Shown one piece after another: positions 59,947 through 64,000 of a stretch of DNA of 64,000 nucleotides. The notes below the pieces were generated by a model. It worked only from the letters and a program-made list of their open reading frames with translations, did not search any database and was not told where the DNA came from. Where the stretch lies: positions 1 to 64,000 of the forward strand of contig JAKFCU010000089.1 in assembly GCA_036676475.1 (NCBI GenBank), given 5' to 3'. The translations under genes were made by a program, and so were the position numbers. How positions within the stretch are numbered: position 1 is the stretch's first letter; each line of letters begins with the position of its first letter. This DNA comes from LC029 sp036676475. Its GTDB lineage: Bacteria; Bacillota; Bacilli; Aneurinibacillales; RAOX-1.

Positions 59947-61266
59947 ATGGCTAATCCGGTTGTGGCCATTGTTGGAAGGCCAAATGTTGGTAAATCAACG
60001 CTATTTAATCGAATTGTAGGAGAAAGAATCTCCATCGTGGAAGATGTTCCAGGAGTAACAAGGGACAGGATATACAGCAAGTCTGAATGGTTGGATCGCT
60101 ATTTCCATCTCATCGATACAGGCGGAATCGCCTTTGATGATCAGGATATTTTATTAGATCACATTCGGTATCAGGCTGAGCTGGCCATTGACGAGGCGGA
60201 TGTGATTGTTTTTGTTGTTGATGCAACAACGGGTATTACCAGCACTGATGAAGAAGTGGCGAAAATGCTTTATCGTTCGAAAAAACCAGTCGTTTTGGCC
60301 GTCAATAAAGCGGATAATCCTGAACGCATGGGACAGCTTTATGAATTTTATTCCCTTGGTTTTGATGAGCCAATTGGAATATCCGGAGTACATGGTTTGG
60401 GAATTGGGGATTTGCTCGATGAGGTGATCAAGTACTTCCCTAAAGAGACGGAAGATGAATATGATGAGGATGTTATTCGTGTATCTTTAATAGGACGCCC
60501 GAATGTGGGTAAATCTTCGTTAGTTAATTCTATGCTTGGGGAAGAGCGAGTCATTGTGAGTGAAATTGCAGGAACTACTCGAGATGCCATCGATACCATG
60601 TTAACCCAAGAGGGTCAAGATTTCGTCATCATTGATACGGCAGGGATGAGGAAAAAAGGAAAAGTCTATGAATCCACGGAGAAATACAGTGTGCTGCGTG
60701 CTCTGCGTGCCATAGAGCGATCGGATGTCTGCATCATTGTTATCAATGCAGAAGAAGGCATTATTGAACAGGATAAAAAGATTGCGGGCTATGCTCATGA
60801 GGCTGGACGAGCCGTCATTATTGTGGTGAATAAATGGGATACCTTGGACAAAGATGATAAAACATTCCAACAGTTCACCCAGAACATCAGAGACCATTTT
60901 CTGTTTATGCAGTATGCGCCTCTTTTGTTTGTATCAGCTAAAACCAAGCAGCGTGTAATCCAGATTCTCCCTAAAGTCAAAGAAGTGGCTGAACAGCACG
61001 CGATGCGTATTCCTACGAATGTACTCAATGATCTGATACATGAGGCAACCACAGTTACACCACCTCCATCGGATAAAGGGAGAAGATTGCGTATTAATTA
61101 TGCGACCCAAGTGTCTGTTAAACCACCGACCTTTGTTCTCTTTGTCAATGATGTGGAGCTGATGCACTTCTCATATCAACGCTATTTGGAGAATAAGATA
61201 AGAGAGGCTTTTCCATTTGAAGGGACACCCATTCGGATTTTAGTTAGAAATAAAGCCGCCGATTAA
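59947..61266 (+). CDS. der: Ribosome biogenesis GTPase Der (EngA)
   Basis: Tandem-GTPase factor for 50S assembly. 439 residues: first G domain with GRPNVGKSTLFNRI (about 9-22), DTGGI and NKAD; second with GRPNVGKSSLVNSML (about 182-196), DTAGMRKKG and NKWD; and a C-terminal KH-like domain ending RNKAAD. Complete. Confidence 0.97.
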   Translation: MANPVVAIVGRPNVGKSTLFNRIVGERISIVEDVPGVTRDRIYSKSEWLDRYFHLIDTGGIAFDDQDILLDHIRYQAELAIDEADVIVFVVDATTGITSTDEEVAKMLYRSKKPVVLAVNKADNPERMGQLYEFYSLGFDEPIGISGVHGLGIGDLLDEVIKYFPKETEDEYDEDVIRVSLIGRPNVGKSSLVNSMLGEERVIVSEIAGTTRDAIDTMLTQEGQDFVIIDTAGMRKKGKVYESTEKYSVLRALRAIERSDVCIIVINAEEGIIEQDKKIAGYAHEAGRAVIIVVNKWDTLDKDDKTFQQFTQNIRDHFLFMQYAPLLFVSAKTKQRVIQILPKVKEVAEQHAMRIPTNVLNDLIHEATTVTPPPSDKGRRLRINYATQVSVKPPTFVLFVNDVELMHFSYQRYLENKIREAFPFEGTPIRILVRNKAAD

Positions 61267-61308
61267 GGGGGTTAAAGAGAAAAAGCATTAGCAAGGGAGA
61301 GGAAAAAT

Positions 61309-61911
61309 GTGAATGTTGTTGTTGCTGTAGTGGCAGGATATCTGCTTGGCTCCATCAGCTTTAGCTATTTGGTTGCCAAAAAAGTGGCGGGGATTGATAT
61401 CCGACAGCATGGCAGCGGAAACGCAGGAGCAACGAATACGCTGCGTATACTGGGGAAGGGACCAGGAATCCTGGTTCTCCTTCTTGATGCTGTAAAAGGG
61501 ATAGTTGCAGTTTTATTTACCATGTGGATCACAGGGGGAAACCATACAGCTATGGCCTTGGCAGGAGTGGCCGCTATTTTTGGCCATAATTGGCCGATTT
61601 TCTTCGGCTTTCGTGGTGGAAAAGGAGTAGCAACCACCATTGGTGTCATTGCGTCCTTATCATTATTCGCTTTTCTTTGGTCTGTCCTTGTCACTGTTTT
61701 GGTCATTTTTGTCACGCGATATGTATCTTTGGGATCTCTTGTTTTTTTGGCTCTTATTCCTATTCTAATGTATGTTTTTGGAGATCCAGAAGAATTTATT
61801 ACGATGGCATTGATCGTGGCTGTATTCGGTTTTGTGAAACACCGTCAAAATATCGTTCGACTGATTCAAGGAAAGGAAAACAAATTAGGGCAATCCAAAC
61901 GAATGTCATGA
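61309..61911 (+). CDS. plsY: Acyl-phosphate glycerol-3-phosphate acyltransferase
   Basis: First acylation of glycerol 3-phosphate in phospholipid synthesis. 200 residues from GTG 61309, five transmembrane segments; the three PlsY motifs GSISFSYL, GSGNAGATNTLR and FGFRGGKGVATTIG are intact. Placed between der and gpsA, whose product is its substrate. Confidence 0.95.
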   Translation: MNVVVAVVAGYLLGSISFSYLVAKKVAGIDIRQHGSGNAGATNTLRILGKGPGILVLLLDAVKGIVAVLFTMWITGGNHTAMALAGVAAIFGHNWPIFFGFRGGKGVATTIGVIASLSLFAFLWSVLVTVLVIFVTRYVSLGSLVFLALIPILMYVFGDPEEFITMALIVAVFGFVKHRQNIVRLIQGKENKLGQSKRMS

Positions 61912-61932
61912 TGAGTGAGGAGGGGAATCGAT

Positions 61933-62949
61933 TTGGATGTTGCATTGATTGGCTCCGGCAGTTGGGGAACGGCTCTCGCTATGGTCTTAGCGGATAATGG
62001 ACACCGCGTTCAAATGTGGTCAAGGCGTTTAGAACAAGCAAAAGAAATCAATGAGCAAAACACGAATTTTAAGTACTTGCCAGATATTACCCTTTCCAAG
62101 GAAATTGTCTGTTCAACTGATCTGGAGAAAGTTGTCAGCGGAAAGAAAATTGTGCTGTTTGTCATACCCTCTCATAGTATTCGGGAACTAGTGAGGGAGG
62201 CCGCACCTTTTCTTCATGGGGATATGCTCATTATTCATGCGGTGAAAGGGCTTGAACTGGGGAGTTATAAAAGAATCTCTGAAGTGATGAAAGAAGAGCT
62301 TCCTTTAAATTTGCACAAGCGAATTGTCGTTCTATCTGGTCCAAGCCATGCTGAAGAAGTAAGCCGTAAATCACCGACTACGGTGGTGGTTGCTAGTGAG
62401 CGGATTGAAGTAGCACAAGAAGCTCAGGATGAGTTGATGAACGCTTATTTTCGTGTCTATACCAATCCTGATGTGATTGGTCTTGAAATTGGTGGAGCTT
62501 TAAAGAATATTATTGCGCTTGGGGCTGGATTATCGGATGGCCTCGGTTTTGGCGATAATGCGAAAGCGGCCCTGATGACGAGAGGGTTAGCGGAAATCAG
62601 TCGGTTAGGTGTTCATTTGGGTGCGAATCCTCTGACTTTTTCTGGACTCGCTGGAGTGGGTGATCTTATCGTAACCTGTACCAGTAAGCACAGTCGCAAT
62701 TGGAGGGCTGGGAATTTATTGGGTAAGGGTCATTCCTTGAATGAAGTACTAGAAAAGATGGGGATGGTTGTCGAAGGCGTCAAAACGACGAAAGCCGCTT
62801 ATGAACTGTCTATTCGTCTGGGAGTGGAAATGCCCATTACGGGTGAACTTTATACGGTACTGTTTGAAAACAAACAGCCCAGACAGGCTGTTGAAGATCT
62901 GATGGCACGATTAAAAAGACATGAGATGGAAGAAATAGCACAAAATTAG
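61933..62949 (+). CDS. gpsA: Glycerol-3-phosphate dehydrogenase [NAD(P)+]
   Basis: Makes glycerol 3-phosphate from dihydroxyacetone phosphate. TTG 61933 is preferred (AGGAGGGG upstream, N-terminus MDVALIGSGSWGTALAMVL); the GTG at 61915 lies on that Shine-Dalgarno. 338 residues: nucleotide motif GSGSWG, catalytic Lys in GGALKNIIALGAGLSDGLGFG, GVGDLIVTCTS and RNWRAGNLLGKG. Confidence 0.95.
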   Translation: MDVALIGSGSWGTALAMVLADNGHRVQMWSRRLEQAKEINEQNTNFKYLPDITLSKEIVCSTDLEKVVSGKKIVLFVIPSHSIRELVREAAPFLHGDMLIIHAVKGLELGSYKRISEVMKEELPLNLHKRIVVLSGPSHAEEVSRKSPTTVVVASERIEVAQEAQDELMNAYFRVYTNPDVIGLEIGGALKNIIALGAGLSDGLGFGDNAKAALMTRGLAEISRLGVHLGANPLTFSGLAGVGDLIVTCTSKHSRNWRAGNLLGKGHSLNEVLEKMGMVVEGVKTTKAAYELSIRLGVEMPITGELYTVLFENKQPRQAVEDLMARLKRHEMEEIAQN

Positions 62950-62952
62950 GCA

Positions 62953-62991
62953 CCCCCTCATAAGATGGTTAAGAACCTACTTATGAGGAGG
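62953..62991 (+). promoter_or_regulatory. Hairpin sequestering the spoVIF ribosome-binding site
   Basis: CCTCATAAG (62956-62964) pairs with CTTATGAGG (62980-62988), with CC/GG pairs outside an A-C mismatch. The 3' arm includes GAGGAGG, the Shine-Dalgarno 8 bases before the ATG at 63000. Confidence 0.6.
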
Positions 62992-62999
62992 CATCCAAA

Positions 63000-63281
63000 A
63001 TGGCAAAAGACTTTTCGAAACGGCTCATCGAAAAACTTAAAAACAAGACAAATTCTCAATTAGATACAAAACAATTAGAAGTGTTAGCAAGTAAGGTAAA
63101 TAAAAATGATTTGGGGAGCGAGGAAAAATTGCTCGGCCTTATCCGCCAGGTATCTAAACTAGCCAATGTTAATTTGACCAAAGAAAAAGAAGAAAAGATT
63201 ATAAAATACTTGAAAAACAACAATATTCAAAATGCGGATATGAAATCTTTACTCACCATTTTGAATAAGAAGCTGGATTAA
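63000..63281 (+). CDS. spoVIF: Stage VI sporulation protein F
   Basis: 93 residues, basic and helical, with FSKRLIEKLKNKTNSQLDTK, NDLGSEEKLLGLIRQVSKLANV and NADMKSLLTILNKKLD. This matches the SpoVIF (YjcC) family, involved in coat assembly in late sporulation. Here it follows gpsA. Translation start is covered by a hairpin. Confidence 0.85.
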   Translation: MAKDFSKRLIEKLKNKTNSQLDTKQLEVLASKVNKNDLGSEEKLLGLIRQVSKLANVNLTKEKEEKIIKYLKNNNIQNADMKSLLTILNKKLD

Positions 63282-63390
63282 GCAAGCTTTCAAAGAATAG
63301 GCTTCTCCACATGTTACAGAATAGGTAACGTCCACATACTATGTTATTGGGTTCCAATAAACGCAGCCATTAACAGGCAAGATACAGTCT

Positions 63391-63424
63391 AAGAGGGGTA
63401 ACGGGAAATCGTTACCCCTCTTTC
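63391..63424. terminator. Bidirectional terminator
   Basis: AAGAGGGGTAACG / CGTTACCCCTCTT, 13-bp perfect stem, T-rich flank, between convergent genes. Confidence 0.9.
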
Positions 63425-63426
63425 CT

Positions 63427-63819
63427 TTAAGTTTTTTTCTTCTTAGGTTCTTCTTCCGCCATGGTCTCCACCAGTGCTTGAATAAGTGGGGATTGGAGGA
63501 AATTCATGACTTGCTTAAAGTCAATGTTCTGAAAGGATTTAAGCAGATTCGTTTGGGATCCTGTTCCCTTTTTTCCAGATGTGCCAAATCGTTCCACAGC
63601 ATCCATGACATTAAAAAGGGTTTCCATCGTATTTTCCATTTGCTGCAGCTGCTCACGTACACTTCGAACCTGTTCTTTGGCCTTGATGAGAGAATGTTTC
63701 ATGTTCATTGCATCCTGTTTAGGCGGCAATATTTCCACATTTTTGCTTGAAGAACGCTGTAAAGCGGATGGTTTCCTTCTTTTGACCGCATAGGGGTTTT
63801 TCCAGTGATTCTGGTACAT
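63427..63819 (-). CDS. Hypothetical protein, 130 aa, probably sporulation-related
   Basis: Basic N-terminus (HWKNPYAVKRRKPSALQ), central coiled-coil-like helix (about 45-80, VRSVREQLQQMENTMETLF), a segment LLKSFQNIDFKQVMNFLQ and a charged C-terminus EEEPKKKKT. GAGGAG precedes the ATG. It slightly resembles spore proteins with LLKxxxNID-like segments, but I cannot assign it to a family. Confidence 0.7.
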   Translation of the reverse strand: MYQNHWKNPYAVKRRKPSALQRSSSKNVEILPPKQDAMNMKHSLIKAKEQVRSVREQLQQMENTMETLFNVMDAVERFGTSGKKGTGSQTNLLKSFQNIDFKQVMNFLQSPLIQALVETMAEEEPKKKKT

Positions 63820-63900
63820 TGCTTTGACTCCTCTCGGAATATAGCATTACTCCATTATCCTATTCATTACTGGGCAGGAAGGTGATTTTGGGTCAAGATA

Positions 63901-63909
63901 TGCTATAAT
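63901..63909 (+). promoter_or_regulatory. Extended -10 promoter for the last gene
   Basis: TGCTATAAT, an extended -10 element, 38 bases before the ATG at 63948; no good -35. Confidence 0.5.
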
Positions 63910-63947
63910 AGTAGAGATTTTAGCGAAGAAAGAGGGAACAGAACGTC

Positions 63948-64000
63948 ATGGATAAAGAAATGTCCTCCATCGTAGCCATGCTGCTGATGTTTATAGCCAA
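63948..64000 (+). CDS. Partial small membrane protein (possibly DUF2768 family)
   Basis: The window ends 17 codons into this ORF: MDKEMSSIVAMLLMFIA, a hydrophobic start. AGAGGG precedes it. Position just after gpsA/spoVIF suggests the short DUF2768 protein found near gpsA in Bacillus, but too little is visible to be sure. Confidence 0.45.
   Translation, partial: MDKEMSSIVAMLLMFIA

Overview
The window is chromosomal core DNA of an endospore-forming member of the Bacillota, order Bacillales. Gene order (yqzK-xerD-deoB-punA, dacF-spoIIAA-spoIIAB-sigF-spoVA-lysA-ppiB, scpAB-dacB-spmAB-rluB-resABCDE, serA, fer, mecA-gluD-prsW-sleB-ypeB-ypfB-cmk-rpsA, fni, yphA-YIEGIA-der-plsY-gpsA-spoVIF) follows the Bacillus subtilis backbone. 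The losses and insertions (no spoVAA/spoVAB, no ypfA, an XPB-type helicase, a two-gene 2-oxoacid:ferredoxin oxidoreductase, an orphan peptide transporter) point to a lineage well away from Bacillus sensu stricto, perhaps Paenibacillaceae or Alicyclobacillaceae. No species can be named from the sequence alone. There is no rRNA, tRNA, prophage, intact insertion sequence or CRISPR array.

Layout. 1-8.0 kb: yqzK, an unusual xerD flanked by long inverted repeats, nucleoside salvage (deoB, punA), and a Dpp/Opp-type ABC transporter without a binding protein. 8.1-15.2 kb: the sporulation block dacF, the sigma-F switch (spoIIAA/AB/sigF behind a sigma-H-type promoter) and a shortened spoVA operon for dipicolinate transport. 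15.4-20.8 kb: lysA, ppiB, a cation efflux protein and scpAB. 21-32 kb: spore maturation (dacB, spmA, spmB), rluB, the cytochrome c maturation and redox-sensing res operon, and a HAD hydrolase. 32-42 kb: serA, rhodanese, DUF92, ferredoxin, LysM protein, XPB helicase and ferredoxin oxidoreductase. 42-50 kb: spore/cell-wall hydrolases, mecA, a Twinkle-like protein with a degenerate TOPRIM, glutamate dehydrogenase and prsW. 50.8-64 kb: germination pair sleB/ypeB, cmk, an S1-domain protein, fni, yfkD, yphA, YIEGIA and its partner, der, plsY, gpsA and spoVIF.

The most striking content is not a protein. Two dispersed repeat families thread the window. Family A (about 53 bp, nine copies) sits in 3' intergenic space; in five copies its CACTTATC end abuts a gene-end hairpin or its T-tract, and an inverted dimer of it flanks xerD. 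Family B (about 75-85 bp, eight copies at six loci) always lies in the same orientation directly upstream of a start codon and supplies that gene's Shine-Dalgarno sequence. It folds as two hairpins, the second with compensatory stem changes around a conserved loop, so it behaves like a structured 5' leader as much as a mobile repeat. Its genes are punA, spoVAD, dacB, a 54-aa Cys-rich protein, ypeB and yfkD, most of them sporulation or germination genes.

Also found: decayed fragments of an aldo/keto reductase (23.3-23.5 kb) and of an asparaginase (49.1-49.2 kb), and two unlisted small ORFs with strong ribosome-binding sites (44 and 37 codons). Protein assignments come from remembered family motifs and gene order; no database search was run.
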